Assembly: GCA_958433005.1 (NCBI GenBank)
Contig: CAUAWV010000038.1
Location: 1-21,334, forward strand
DNA from: an uncultured Collinsella sp.
GTDB taxonomy: Bacteria; Actinomycetota; Coriobacteriia; Coriobacteriales; Coriobacteriaceae
DNA: 21,334 nucleotides
Direction: 5' to 3'
The notes below the pieces were generated by a model. It worked only from the letters and a program-made list of their open reading frames with translations, had not been told where the DNA came from and did not search any database. A program made the translations under genes and the position numbers. This document shows, piece after piece, positions 7,029 through 14,601 of this stretch. The stretch's first letter is position 1. The number at the start of each line of letters is the position of its first letter.

Positions 7029-8114
7029 CTATTCCTCTTTGGCAAGATCAAAGGTCACGGTGATTCGATCACGCGAAACACGGATCTTTGGGTCGCCGCA
7101 AAGGTTGAGATAGTACCGGGCGGCAAGGTCATTAAAGTCGCGTTCCACAGCGCGCGAAAACTGTGCCATGTCATCCTTGGCAATACGTAGCCCGCGACGA
7201 TCCTTCGCGAGATCGACAGGAGTCGGCGCATGCGAGGACGAATCACGCTCGCGCAGCAGACGCGCGGTCACACCGCGAACGGGCTTAATCTGCCCTGCCA
7301 AAATGCGATGGGCCGTGCGCTCGGACATCTCAAGACCCAAACCCGAACAAATACGGATAAAGTCCTCGGCATCAGAAGCAAGGCCTAAACGATCGACAAC
7401 CGGAAGCTCGCTCTCGTCATCAATGAACAGGAGACGAGACGTATCGAGCCGACTTGACGCTTGAGCATAAAGGGTCGCGGCAATCTCAGACGGAGAACCG
7501 AGATAGACATCGCAACCACGCAACTCCTCGAGCGCAAACTCACAAGCAGCGCGAATAATATTATGTGGACCGCGAGCGCAGACATAACGTCCGTCCTCAT
7601 CCTTGACGGCCTGGGGCCAGCTGGACTGATCGGCACGCTCACTGAGGCGGTCGGCCGCAACGCTCACCTTGAAGGCTGAACCAAGATCGACGCCGGACGT
7701 GACCACACGGGCCTCGTCGGCGTTCTGCTTAATCGAAAACAATGCCATGCCACGACCGTGAACGCCCCAACGGTCCATCTTCATACTCTCGAGCTTGGAG
7801 GTAACGCGGGCATCAAAGATTCGCTCTTGCATATCCTGCGGAACGCCAGAACCGTTATCCAGAAAGACAAGCGTGCGGACGCCATCTTCCTTGGTCGTGG
7901 CGAGATAGACCTTGTCGGCGCCGGCATCGCGAGCATTACGGAGCATTTCGATGACGATGTCCTCGACATGCTGAATGTCGTGCTTAGCCTGGCGCCGCTC
8001 GGCCTCCGAAACGCGGAGGCGGACATACCCCTCGCCAAGGTTCTCCTCGACGCGAAGGTTGCCCTCCCCCGACATCGACGCGATAAATGAGATGAGCTCG
8101 TTCGCGTCGCTCAT
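7029..8114 (-). CDS. GHKL/HATPase-domain ATP-binding protein of unknown function
   Basis: A 361-residue protein not assignable to a named function. Residues about 40-155 form a histidine-kinase/Hsp90/MutL-type ATPase domain: N-box EMLRNARDAGA (Glu56, Asn60), G1 box DNGSGVP (86-92) and G2 box WGVHGRGMALF (116-125). There is no histidine-kinase dimerisation box, no membrane segment and no response regulator nearby, so it is not an ordinary sensor kinase. The C-terminal half (about 165-361) is charged, with RGVTARLLRERD (278-289) and a probable beta strand at the very end (KIRVSRDRITVTFDL); I recognise no domain in it. It begins one base after the rny stop and is followed by spoVS, the slot held by ymdB in Bacillus. 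A partnership with RNase Y or RNA is suggested only by position. Confidence 0.8.
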   Translation of the reverse strand: MSDANELISFIASMSGEGNLRVEENLGEGYVRLRVSEAERRQAKHDIQHVEDIVIEMLRNARDAGADKVYLATTKEDGVRTLVFLDNGSGVPQDMQERIFDARVTSKLESMKMDRWGVHGRGMALFSIKQNADEARVVTSGVDLGSAFKVSVAADRLSERADQSSWPQAVKDEDGRYVCARGPHNIIRAACEFALEELRGCDVYLGSPSEIAATLYAQASSRLDTSRLLFIDDESELPVVDRLGLASDAEDFIRICSGLGLEMSERTAHRILAGQIKPVRGVTARLLRERDSSSHAPTPVDLAKDRRGLRIAKDDMAQFSRAVERDFNDLAARYYLNLCGDPKIRVSRDRITVTFDLAKEE

Positions 8115-8115
8115 G

Positions 8116-9666
8116 TTATTTAGCGATATCGACAGCGCGGCTCTCGCGAATCACGACGACGCGCACCTGACCGGGATACTCCATCTCTTCCTCGATCTGA
8201 TGGGCGATATCGTGAGCCAGAACCGTGGACTGGGCATCGGAAATCTTGTCCGGCTGGACCATGACGTGGACCTCGCGACCGGCCTGCATGGCATAGGTAC
8301 GTTCGACGCCGTCATGGGAGTTGGCGATCTCCTCAAGCTTCTCAAGACGCTTGATGTAGTTCTCGGCAGACTCGCGACGGGCACCGGGGCGAGAGGCAGA
8401 GACAGCATCGGCGGCCTGCACCAGGACATCGAGCACCGTGTTGGGGTCGACATCGGCATGGTGAGCCTCAATAGCGTGGACGATAACGGGCTTCTCGCCA
8501 TAACGGCGGGCAAGCTCGGCGCCGATGACGGCATGCGGGCCCTCGACGTCGTGGTCGATTGCCTTGCCCAGGTCATGAAGCAGGCCGGCGCGCTTGGCGG
8601 TCACAACGTCCAGGCCAAGCTCGGAAGCCATCACGCCGCACAGATCAGAGACCTCGAGGGAATGCTGAAGCACGTTCTGACCAAACGAGGTACGGTAGCG
8701 CAGGGCACCAAGGGTCTTGACGATCTCGGGGTGCAGATCGTGGATGCCGGTATCGAAGGCAGCCTGCTCGCCAGCCTCGCGCACGCGCTGCTGAACCAGG
8801 TCGGCGGCCTTGTGATACATCTCCTCGATACGGGCAGGGTGAATGCGGCCGTCGGCGATGAGGTTCTCGAGGGCGACGCGGGCGGTCTCACGACGGACCG
8901 GGTCGAAGCTCGAAAGAACGACGGTCTCGGGCGTGTCGTCGATCACGAGGTTGACGCCGGAAACCTGCTCGAAGGTCCGGATGTTGCGACCCTCGCGACC
9001 GATGATACGGCCTTTGAGGTCATCAGAGGGAATGTGCACGGAGGTAACGGTGACCTCGGCAGTGTGATCGGCAGCGCAGCGCTGAATCGCCAGAGACAGA
9101 ATCTCCTGGGCGGTCTTGTGGCACTCGGCGCGAACCTGCTGCTCAGACTCGCGAATGATCGTGGCGGCCTCGTGGGTGACCTCGCCGCGAACCTTATCAA
9201 GGAGCTCCTTGTGCGCGTCCTCGCGGGTAAGGTCGGCGATACGCTCGAGCTCGGAGGTCTGCTTTGCGCAGAGCTCCTCGAGCTCACGGGAGCGCTTCTC
9301 GACCTGACCGGCCTGGCTGGACAGCTGATGCTCGCGCTTGTCGAGAGCGTCGTTGCGGCGATCGAGAGATTCCTCGCGCTGCATCACGCGGTTCTCGAGC
9401 GTACGAATCTCGTTCTTACGCTGCTTGTCCTCGGCCTCAGCGGCCTGCTTGTTCTTGATGATCTCCTCTTTAGCCTCGAGCAGAGCCTCTTTTTTGAGGG
9501 TCTCGGCCTGACGCTTAGCATCACCGATCAGGGACTCAGCCTGTGCGTGTGCCGACTGGATTTTTTCGTCGGCCTCGTGAAGACTACCCTGCTTGGCGGT
9601 GCGCATGTAGGCAATGGCGGCGATGGCACCCAAAATGATGCCAACGAGCGCTGCGATGATAGGCAT
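8116..9666 (-). CDS. rny: Ribonuclease Y
   Basis: A membrane-anchored endoribonuclease that starts mRNA decay in many Gram-positives. The 516 residues show one N-terminal membrane helix (about 2-20, PIIAALVGIILGAIAAIAYM), a long charged coiled coil (about 25-185), a KH RNA-binding domain (about 208-270, with GRIIGREGRN at 219-228) and an HD hydrolase domain with metal ligands His335 (QHSLEV) and His364-Asp365 (LLHDLGKAIDHD). The frame can begin at GTG 9672, but ATG 9666 is chosen since AAGGAG is 5 bases before it and overlaps the GTG. It heads the rny-ATPase-spoVS-miaB-miaA-hflX transcript and has its own promoter and a leader of about 160 bases. RNase J is encoded in the same window. Confidence 0.97.
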   Translation of the reverse strand: MPIIAALVGIILGAIAAIAYMRTAKQGSLHEADEKIQSAHAQAESLIGDAKRQAETLKKEALLEAKEEIIKNKQAAEAEDKQRKNEIRTLENRVMQREESLDRRNDALDKREHQLSSQAGQVEKRSRELEELCAKQTSELERIADLTREDAHKELLDKVRGEVTHEAATIIRESEQQVRAECHKTAQEILSLAIQRCAADHTAEVTVTSVHIPSDDLKGRIIGREGRNIRTFEQVSGVNLVIDDTPETVVLSSFDPVRRETARVALENLIADGRIHPARIEEMYHKAADLVQQRVREAGEQAAFDTGIHDLHPEIVKTLGALRYRTSFGQNVLQHSLEVSDLCGVMASELGLDVVTAKRAGLLHDLGKAIDHDVEGPHAVIGAELARRYGEKPVIVHAIEAHHADVDPNTVLDVLVQAADAVSASRPGARRESAENYIKRLEKLEEIANSHDGVERTYAMQAGREVHVMVQPDKISDAQSTVLAHDIAHQIEEEMEYPGQVRVVVIRESRAVDIAK

Positions 9667-9701
9667 GCTCACTCCTTTTTATGGATTCGTTACACAACAA
9701 A

Positions 9702-9727
9702 GCGAACCGTCCTTACGAACGGCTCGC
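9702..9727 (-). promoter_or_regulatory. Hairpin in the rny leader
   Basis: GCGAACCGT (9702-9710) and ACGGCTCGC (9719-9727) form a 9-bp stem, with one G-U wobble in minus-strand RNA and an 8-base loop. It is followed on that strand by TTTGTTGTGT and lies about 35 bases before the rny ATG. It could be an attenuator, an RNase Y feedback site or a back-up terminator for recA-recX. The sequence does not decide between them. Confidence 0.4.
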
Positions 9728-9832
9728 GACATTTGAGTAATATGGGCGCAGCTTATGCGGGTCGGATACAGATAAACATATAAACAAACTCATCACAGAT
9801 GAGCACATATCACAAAGCAAATGACAGTGTTT

Positions 9833-9861
9833 ATCGTACGTTGAACCACAACAACTGTCAA
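9833..9861 (-). promoter_or_regulatory. Promoter of the rny transcript
   Basis: On the minus strand a perfect -35 TTGACA (9861-9856) is followed by exactly 17 bases and TACGAT (9838-9833) as a 4/6 -10 element. Transcription should begin near 9826. That gives a leader of about 160 bases before rny, separating it from the SOS-controlled recA-recX unit. Confidence 0.65.
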
Positions 9862-9866
9862 ATAAA

Positions 9867-9909
9867 TGGCCCCAGCACGGCGGCTAAAACGCGGTGAACG
9901 GCAGGGCCA
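9867..9909 (-). terminator. Possible terminator after recX
   Basis: On the minus strand TGGCCC (9909-9904) can pair with GGGCCA (9872-9867) across about 31 bases, followed directly by TTTATTT. The stem is only 6 bp and the loop large, so this is weak. The position, just after recX and just before the rny promoter, is suitable. Confidence 0.35.
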
Positions 9910-9923
9910 CAAAACGCATACGC

Positions 9924-10616
9924 CTAAACCGCACATTCCTCACGTTCGGCATCGAGACGTGCCTTAACGGCATCGGCGGCGATGTGATACGAGAAGCCCT
10001 TGCCCATCAAAAACCGAACCAGTTTTTCGAATCCGCGCGTCTCTGGAACACGCCGCTTGGCGAGCAGGGCTGACGCACGCGCCAAATCGTCTTCGACGGC
10101 AAAATAATCCTCGGGATAACCGGGAATGTCATCGAGCACGACATGACGGCGCTTGAGCTCGGTCTCGATTTTACGCTGTCCCCAACCGCGCCGCTTGCGT
10201 TCCTCGATAAAGTACGAGCAAAAGCGGTTCTCGTCTAAAAAGCGATACTCGGTGGCGCGCTCGACGGCGAAATCGATCGCGGGCTGGCGAAAGCCGTAGC
10301 GTGCCAACTTGTCACGGACCTCACCCGTCGCATGGTCGCGTCGCGATAGCATCTCGGTCACCATGGTAAGTGCACATTTACGCTCGATGAGCTGCACCGC
10401 TTCACGAAAGCTATCCCAATCACAGGGAAGATCGGGGCGATTTTTGACATACAGGCGCGCGACCCGCACGGGAATCCAAATGGACCGCTCAAAACCGCCC
10501 TCAAGCTCACAATCGATATGTGCGCAAGGCTTTTTGGACGCATACCCGCTCGAGAACGAGGAGGCCGCCTTCTTATCGGGAAGGACAACCGTGGCCTCGG
10601 TCACCGTATACGACAT
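9924..10616 (-). CDS. recX: Regulatory protein RecX
   Basis: RecX binds RecA filaments and limits their growth and activity. The 230-residue protein is built from the helical three-helix repeats typical of the family: ALTMVTEMLSRRDHATGEVRDKLARYGF (about 81-108), RFLDENRFCSYFIEERKRRGWGQRKIETELKRRHV (about 124-158), and a last repeat RGFEKLVRFLMGKGFSYHIAADAV. The first 60 residues or so are less conserved. It lies 11 bases after the recA stop, the usual recA-recX order, and is presumably made from the same SOS-controlled message. I see no good ribosome site before its ATG, so its level may depend on ribosomes finishing recA. Confidence 0.93.
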   Translation of the reverse strand: MSYTVTEATVVLPDKKAASSFSSGYASKKPCAHIDCELEGGFERSIWIPVRVARLYVKNRPDLPCDWDSFREAVQLIERKCALTMVTEMLSRRDHATGEVRDKLARYGFRQPAIDFAVERATEYRFLDENRFCSYFIEERKRRGWGQRKIETELKRRHVVLDDIPGYPEDYFAVEDDLARASALLAKRRVPETRGFEKLVRFLMGKGFSYHIAADAVKARLDAEREECAV

Positions 10617-10627
10617 GAGCGTAACCG

Positions 10628-11776
10628 CTACTCGTCGTCATCATCGAGCATGGCGGAACCATCGATGGCGTAAAGCTCGTCAAACTCCTCAGGCGCAGGC
10701 TGATCGGTCAGCTCGACCTCGGACGGAGCATCGTCATCAAACTCAAGCCCGCAGGCAAGGCGGACCTTATGCTCAATCTCGTCGGCGCAATCGGGGTGTT
10801 CGCGCAGGAACGCCTTGGCGGCCTCGCGACCGTTGCCGAGCTTGTCCTCGCCATAGGCAAACCAGGAGCCCATCTTCTTGCAAATGCCGCACTCGACAGC
10901 CATGTCCAGAATCGAGCCCTCCTTAGAGATGCCCGTACCGTACATGATGTCGAACTCAGCAGAACGGAACGGAGCTGCCACCTTGTTCTTAACGACCTTG
11001 GCGCGCACGCGGTTACCGATAACCTCATCCTTAAGCTTAATGCTGTCGATGCGGCGAATGTCGATACGCACCGAAGAGAAGAACTTAAGGGCGCGGCCGC
11101 CCGTCGTGGTCTCAGGGTTGCCGAACATGACGCCGATCTTCTCTCGCAGCTGGTTAATGAAGATGCATGTCGTGTTGGACTTGGACAGCGAGCCGGCGAG
11201 CTTGCGGAGCGCCTGACTCATCAGACGAGCTTGCAATCCGACCGTGGTATCGCCGATCTCTCCCTCGATCTCGGCACGCGGGGTCAGCGCGGCGACGGAG
11301 TCGACGACGATGGCATCGATGGCGCCGGAACGCACGAGCATGTCAACAATCTCGAGCGCCTGCTCACCCGTATCAGGCTGGGAAATCAGTACCTCGTCGA
11401 TATCCACGCCAATGCGCGCGGCATACGTGGGATCGAGCGCGTGCTCGGCATCGATAAATGCCACCACGCCACCCATTGCCTGGGCTTCGGCCAGGATCTC
11501 GAGCGAAAGCGTCGTCTTACCGGAGGACTCAGGACCGTAAATCTCGACGATACGGCCGCGCGGCACACCGCCGATACCCAGAGCGGCATCGAGTGCCAGA
11601 GCGCCCGTGGGGATGGCCTCAACCTCAAGCTCGGGGCCGCCGTCACCATACCTCATGATGGAGCCTTGACCGAACTTCTTCTCGATCTCGGCCTTGGTGG
11701 TGGCGATCATCTCATCGCGCTCTTTACCCGTCGTGCGAGCATGAACGGTACGTACGGGACCTGAATTCTTGGCCAT
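10628..11776 (-). CDS. recA: Recombinase RecA
   Basis: The strand-exchange ATPase of homologous recombination, and the co-protease that triggers LexA cleavage. The 382 residues contain Walker A GPESSGKT (81-88), Walker B IVVDSVAAL (156-164), loop 2 region NQLREKIGVMFGNPETTTGG (208-227), KFFSSVRIDIRR and the family's acidic C-terminal tail ending LDDDDE. The open frame reaches a TTG at 11797, but ATG 11776 is chosen because GAGGAGG lies 7 bases before it and the family starts MAK. It has its own promoter with an SOS box in the spacer and is followed by recX. There is no intein and no frame break. Confidence 0.98.
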   Translation of the reverse strand: MAKNSGPVRTVHARTTGKERDEMIATTKAEIEKKFGQGSIMRYGDGGPELEVEAIPTGALALDAALGIGGVPRGRIVEIYGPESSGKTTLSLEILAEAQAMGGVVAFIDAEHALDPTYAARIGVDIDEVLISQPDTGEQALEIVDMLVRSGAIDAIVVDSVAALTPRAEIEGEIGDTTVGLQARLMSQALRKLAGSLSKSNTTCIFINQLREKIGVMFGNPETTTGGRALKFFSSVRIDIRRIDSIKLKDEVIGNRVRAKVVKNKVAAPFRSAEFDIMYGTGISKEGSILDMAVECGICKKMGSWFAYGEDKLGNGREAAKAFLREHPDCADEIEHKVRLACGLEFDDDAPSEVELTDQPAPEEFDELYAIDGSAMLDDDDE

Positions 11777-11806
11777 GAATAGCCCTCCTCTTAACAACCT
11801 GCATCG

Positions 11807-11835
11807 ATAATAAACGAACGGCTGTTCGTGGTCAA
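11807..11835 (-). promoter_or_regulatory. recA promoter
   Basis: On the minus strand TTGACC (11835-11830), a 17-base spacer and TATTAT (11812-11807) form a near-consensus sigma-70 promoter. The start of transcription should be near 11800, giving a leader of about 25 bases. The SOS box fills the spacer. Confidence 0.8.
11815..11828. promoter_or_regulatory. SOS box of recA (LexA operator)
   Basis: CGAACGGCTGTTCG has intact CGAAC and GTTCG halves around a 4-base centre, the best SOS box in the window. It lies between the -35 and -10 elements of recA. Confidence 0.85.
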
Positions 11836-11876
11836 CCGTTCAGGCCAATCATATGCAGGCAGTCTTTCCAAAACCC

Positions 11877-11919
11877 AACCAAACGCCGACCAAACACTGA
11901 CCAAATGCTTGACCACAAA
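11877..11919 (-). repeat. Phased short direct repeats upstream of recA
   Basis: On the plus strand AACCAAA (11877), GACCAAA (11888), GACCAAA (11899) and GACCACAAA (11911) begin at steps of 11, 11 and 12 bases, close to one DNA turn. Read toward recA, they are TTTGGTC repeats ending roughly 40 bases upstream of the -35 element. Spacing on one face of the helix suggests a protein-binding array, but the protein is unknown. Confidence 0.45.
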
Positions 11920-12002
11920 GGGGCAAATAAGAACAAGAAAGGCAAAAATACACCTATGACCAGCGCAAACGCTAAATTCGTCAGGGGTCCCTATCTCCAC
12001 AA

Positions 12003-12026
12003 TTAAGGGGCCCGAAGGCCCCTTAA
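12003..12026 (-). terminator. Terminator-like hairpin after cinA
   Basis: TTAAGGGGCC (12003-12012) and GGCCCCTTAA (12017-12026) pair perfectly over 10 bp around a 4-base loop, which reads UUCG closed by C-G on the minus strand, a very stable tetraloop. It starts 7 bases past the cinA stop. The tail after the stem is only weakly T-rich, so termination may be partial. Confidence 0.7.
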
Positions 12027-12033
12027 AACACGT

Positions 12034-12564
12034 CTATTCCATAGAGTTGAGCACAAGGGCAATGCGTCCCAATGCCTCCGCGACCGCATGGGCACGAACA
12101 CACGAACGGTCGCCCTCATAGTGGCAGCGCACAGAGTCCACGACCGGCACTTCCCCATCAGCCGCGCGATACGCCCAGCCAATATAGAAAGTGCCAGCCG
12201 GATCGTCCTCAGTGCCGCCGCCGGGGCCGGCATAACCCGTTGCGCTCACTGCAATATCGCTCTGGTACAGCTCCAGCGAACCCGCCGCCATCTCGCGCGC
12301 GGTCTGATGCGACACCGCGGTATAGCGGTCGAGCGTCTCCTGATCAACACCCAAAACGCGATGCTTGATCTCATCGCAGTAGGTCACCGCACCGCCACGC
12401 AGCACCGCCGAGGCGCCCGGGATATCGGCAATCGTCGAGGCGATCATACCTGCCGTCAGCGACTCAGCCGTCGAAACCGTCACGCCCCGAGCGCTCGCGC
12501 GCTCGACAATATGACGCGCCAGCTCCTCGTTATGTGCGGAGATCTGCTCAAAAGAGTCCGTCAT
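12034..12564 (-). CDS. cinA: CinA C-terminal domain protein, nicotinamide-nucleotide amidohydrolase (PncC)
   Basis: A stand-alone CinA C-terminal domain of 176 residues. This domain deamidates nicotinamide mononucleotide to nicotinate mononucleotide in the pyridine nucleotide salvage cycle. Conserved motifs are STAESLTAGMIAS (about 31-43), VSHQTAREMAAG, and the signature SATGYAGPGGGTEDDPAGTFYIG. The N-terminal molybdopterin-like (COG1058) domain of full-length CinA is absent, so this is the short PncC form. It follows pgsA and precedes recA, as in Bacillus and other Gram-positives. ATG 12564 is chosen. A GTG two codons earlier (12570) has AGG 5 bases before it and is a real alternative. A strong hairpin follows the stop. 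Confidence 0.93.
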   Translation of the reverse strand: MTDSFEQISAHNEELARHIVERASARGVTVSTAESLTAGMIASTIADIPGASAVLRGGAVTYCDEIKHRVLGVDQETLDRYTAVSHQTAREMAAGSLELYQSDIAVSATGYAGPGGGTEDDPAGTFYIGWAYRAADGEVPVVDSVRCHYEGDRSCVRAHAVAEALGRIALVLNSME

Positions 12565-12576
12565 ACCCACCAGAAC

Positions 12577-13215
12577 CTAGACCGAAAAGACGATCTTGCG
12601 GCAGTTCCAGAAGTACTGGGCGCCCGAGATAACGGTCAGGACAACGGCAACGGCGTACAGGAAGCGCGACACCGAGTAGATGCCGAGCGTCAGCGCCAGC
12701 GGGCCAAGGTGCAAGCCGGCCATAGCAAAGACGCACAGGTAACCGCAGATGGAGACCATCGTGGTCGCCGTCTTGTACTTGCCAAGCTTATCGGCGGCAA
12801 CGACCACGCCGGCGGCACTCGCGACCATGCGAAGGGCGCTCACCAGAAGCTCACGGAACAGGATAATGAACACGGACCACACGGTCACAGCGCCAAAATC
12901 CAAGAACAGCAGCAGAGCCGAGAACACCAGCAGCTTATCGGCAATGGGGTCCAAGAATTTACCGAAGTCGGTAATCTCATTGCGCGAACGCGCCAGATAA
13001 CCGTCGACCTTATCGGTGCACGACAGGATCACATACAGAATGAAGGCAGCGGCGGCGAGCGGGCCGTCGAAGGTGCTCCAATCTGTACCGGCAACACTCG
13101 TGTGAGAAAGCGCCGACACGATCATGAACACCGGGATAAAGACGATGCGAACGCACGTCACGATGTTGGCGGGCGTCCAAACACTCGTCAGTTCCTTATT
13201 GCTCTCGTTTGCCAC
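12577..13215 (-). CDS. pgsA: CDP-diacylglycerol--glycerol-3-phosphate 3-phosphatidyltransferase
   Basis: Makes phosphatidylglycerol phosphate from CDP-diacylglycerol and glycerol-3-phosphate, the committed step to phosphatidylglycerol. The 212-residue membrane protein carries the complete CDP-alcohol phosphotransferase signature, with Asp68, Asp71-Gly72, Ala75-Arg76, Gly85, Asp89 and Asp93 (from DKVDGYLAR to DPIAD). The N-terminal TPANIVTCVRIVFIPVFM is typical of PgsA. Several further hydrophobic segments follow. The start is GTG, 9 bases after the rimO stop, with AGGAGA overlapping that stop and 5 bases from the GTG, so it is coupled to rimO. Other enzymes of the superfamily (phosphatidylinositol phosphate or cardiolipin synthase) are possible, but the neighbouring cinA and recA favour PgsA. 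Confidence 0.93.
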   Translation of the reverse strand: MANESNKELTSVWTPANIVTCVRIVFIPVFMIVSALSHTSVAGTDWSTFDGPLAAAAFILYVILSCTDKVDGYLARSRNEITDFGKFLDPIADKLLVFSALLLFLDFGAVTVWSVFIILFRELLVSALRMVASAAGVVVAADKLGKYKTATTMVSICGYLCVFAMAGLHLGPLALTLGIYSVSRFLYAVAVVLTVISGAQYFWNCRKIVFSV

Positions 13216-13224
13216 GATGCTCTC

Positions 13225-14574
13225 CTACTCCACAACATGGCCGATAAGCTCATAGCAGAAGCTATCGGTAAACTCGACCGTCAGAATATCGCCCACGGAC
13301 GCCTCACTGGCGTCCAAGTGCACCGCGCCATCCGAATCGGGCGCCTGGAACCAAGCATGGCCGATCAGCTCGGCGCCGTCCTCGGTCTCCTCGATGCCGT
13401 CGACAATCACCTGGGCGCGCTCGCCCACATGTGCGGCGGTGGCGGCAAAACCGAGCGACTCGGCCAGGTCCATGGCCTCCTGGGCGCGCTCGAGCTTGAC
13501 CTCCTCATCGACCTGACCCTCCATCTTAGCGGCCAGGCTGCCCTCCTCCTGCGAGTAGGCAAAGACACTCGTGTAGTCAAAGCCGACGGTGTCCATAAAG
13601 TCGATAAGGTCGCGGAACTCGTCGTCGGTCTCGGTCGGGAAGCCGACCATGGCCGTGGAACGGATCACGATGCCGGGGATACGCTCACGCAGATCGCGGA
13701 ACAGGTCCTCGAGCTCCTGGCGCGAACCAGAACGGCGCATAGCCTTGAGGATGCGCGCGTCGCAGTGCTGCACGGGGATATCGATATAGGGCAGCACCTC
13801 GGGCATATCGCGAATCGTATCGATAAGCTCGTCGGTCATGCCCTCGGGCTGCAGATAGAGCACGCGGACCCAGACGTTGTGCGGGCGCACGGCCTCGGCG
13901 ACGGCATGCAGCAGCTGCGCCAGATTGCGCGGCGAGCCATCGGTGGCGTCTTCGTCGGCAAAGTCGGTGCCCCAAATACCCGTGTCCTGGCCGATCAGCA
14001 CGATCTCGCGCACACCGCCGGCAACCAGGTCGCGTACCTCGGAGATAATGCTCTCGGCATTGCGCGAGTGATAACGACCGCGGATATACGGGATCATGCA
14101 GAAGCTGCAGAAGCGGTTGCAGCCATCGGAAATCTTGACGTAAGCAACGGCGCCCTCGACAGTGCGCTTGACTTGCGGAATATAGGCAGCGATCTCACGC
14201 TCGACACCCAGCACGCCATCGATGACCGCCACGACGCCGTCCTCCTCGTCGGCCTTCACAAAGGCAGCGACCTCGGGCAGCTCGTCAGGCAGGTCGTCGC
14301 CATAGCGCGACGGCACACAGCCGCACATGACGATGGGACAAGAACGAACGCCGTCCTGAACCTCGTTGGCGAGCTCGAGCGTGGTCTCGATGCTCTCGGA
14401 CGTTGCGGAGGCGAGGAACGAGCATGTATTGACGATGGCGATATCGGCATCCTGTGGGTCGAATGCCTCCTCGTAGCCCGCGGCGGTCAAAAGAGAACGC
14501 ATGCGGTCGGTGTCAACCTCGTTCTTAGCGCACCCGAGGGTGATGTAGAGCACGGAGCCCAACGGTGTATCCAT
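13225..14574 (-). CDS. rimO: Ribosomal protein uS12 methylthiotransferase RimO
   Basis: A radical-SAM enzyme that adds a methylthio group to an aspartate of ribosomal protein S12. The 449 residues show an MTTase domain with Cys15 (ITLGCAKNEVDTDRM), Cys51 (NTCSFLASA) and Cys86 (MCGCVPSRYGDDL), a radical-SAM site with Cys152, Cys156 and Cys159 (SDGCNRFCSFCMIPYIRG), and a C-terminal TRAM domain. LGCAKNEVD and the SFCMIPYIRGRYHSR sequence separate RimO from MiaB, which is encoded separately at 5221-6591. It lies between yajQ and pgsA. The ATG is about 12 bases after AAAGGA, a rather long ribosome-site spacing. Confidence 0.96.
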   Translation of the reverse strand: MDTPLGSVLYITLGCAKNEVDTDRMRSLLTAAGYEEAFDPQDADIAIVNTCSFLASATSESIETTLELANEVQDGVRSCPIVMCGCVPSRYGDDLPDELPEVAAFVKADEEDGVVAVIDGVLGVEREIAAYIPQVKRTVEGAVAYVKISDGCNRFCSFCMIPYIRGRYHSRNAESIISEVRDLVAGGVREIVLIGQDTGIWGTDFADEDATDGSPRNLAQLLHAVAEAVRPHNVWVRVLYLQPEGMTDELIDTIRDMPEVLPYIDIPVQHCDARILKAMRRSGSRQELEDLFRDLRERIPGIVIRSTAMVGFPTETDDEFRDLIDFMDTVGFDYTSVFAYSQEEGSLAAKMEGQVDEEVKLERAQEAMDLAESLGFAATAAHVGERAQVIVDGIEETEDGAELIGHAWFQAPDSDGAVHLDASEASVGDILTVEFTDSFCYELIGHVVE

Positions 14575-14601
14575 GTTGGAGAGCAGTCCTTTCGAATGAT
14601 A

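Larger units (their letters stand above)
9667..9923. other. Intergenic region between recX and rny
   Basis: This 257-base stretch has no credible gene. Reading on the minus strand, it holds a possible recX terminator, then the rny promoter, then a leader of about 160 bases with a small CTCAT/ATGAG hairpin (9789-9803), the larger 9702-9727 hairpin, and the rny ribosome site AAGGAG. Confidence 0.6.
11777..12033. other. Intergenic region between cinA and recA
   Basis: This 257-base stretch holds no credible gene. On the minus strand, from cinA toward recA, it has the cinA terminator hairpin, about 85 bases with nothing recognised, a set of phased TTTGGTC repeats, then the SOS-controlled recA promoter and the recA ribosome site. 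Confidence 0.6.

Noticed and set aside
6955..7029. Extended N-terminus of SpoVS from an upstream GTG
   Set aside because: Family similarity begins at ATG 6954, which has AGGAG at ideal spacing. The 25 extra residues resemble no SpoVS.
7975..9783. A 602-codon open frame on the plus strand
   Set aside because: Antisense to rny, with Leu/Gly/Asp-rich translation typical of the mirror of a coiled-coil gene.
11791..12000. A 69-codon reading frame between cinA and recA
   Set aside because: It covers the recA promoter, SOS box and direct repeats, starts without a ribosome site and has no recognisable product.
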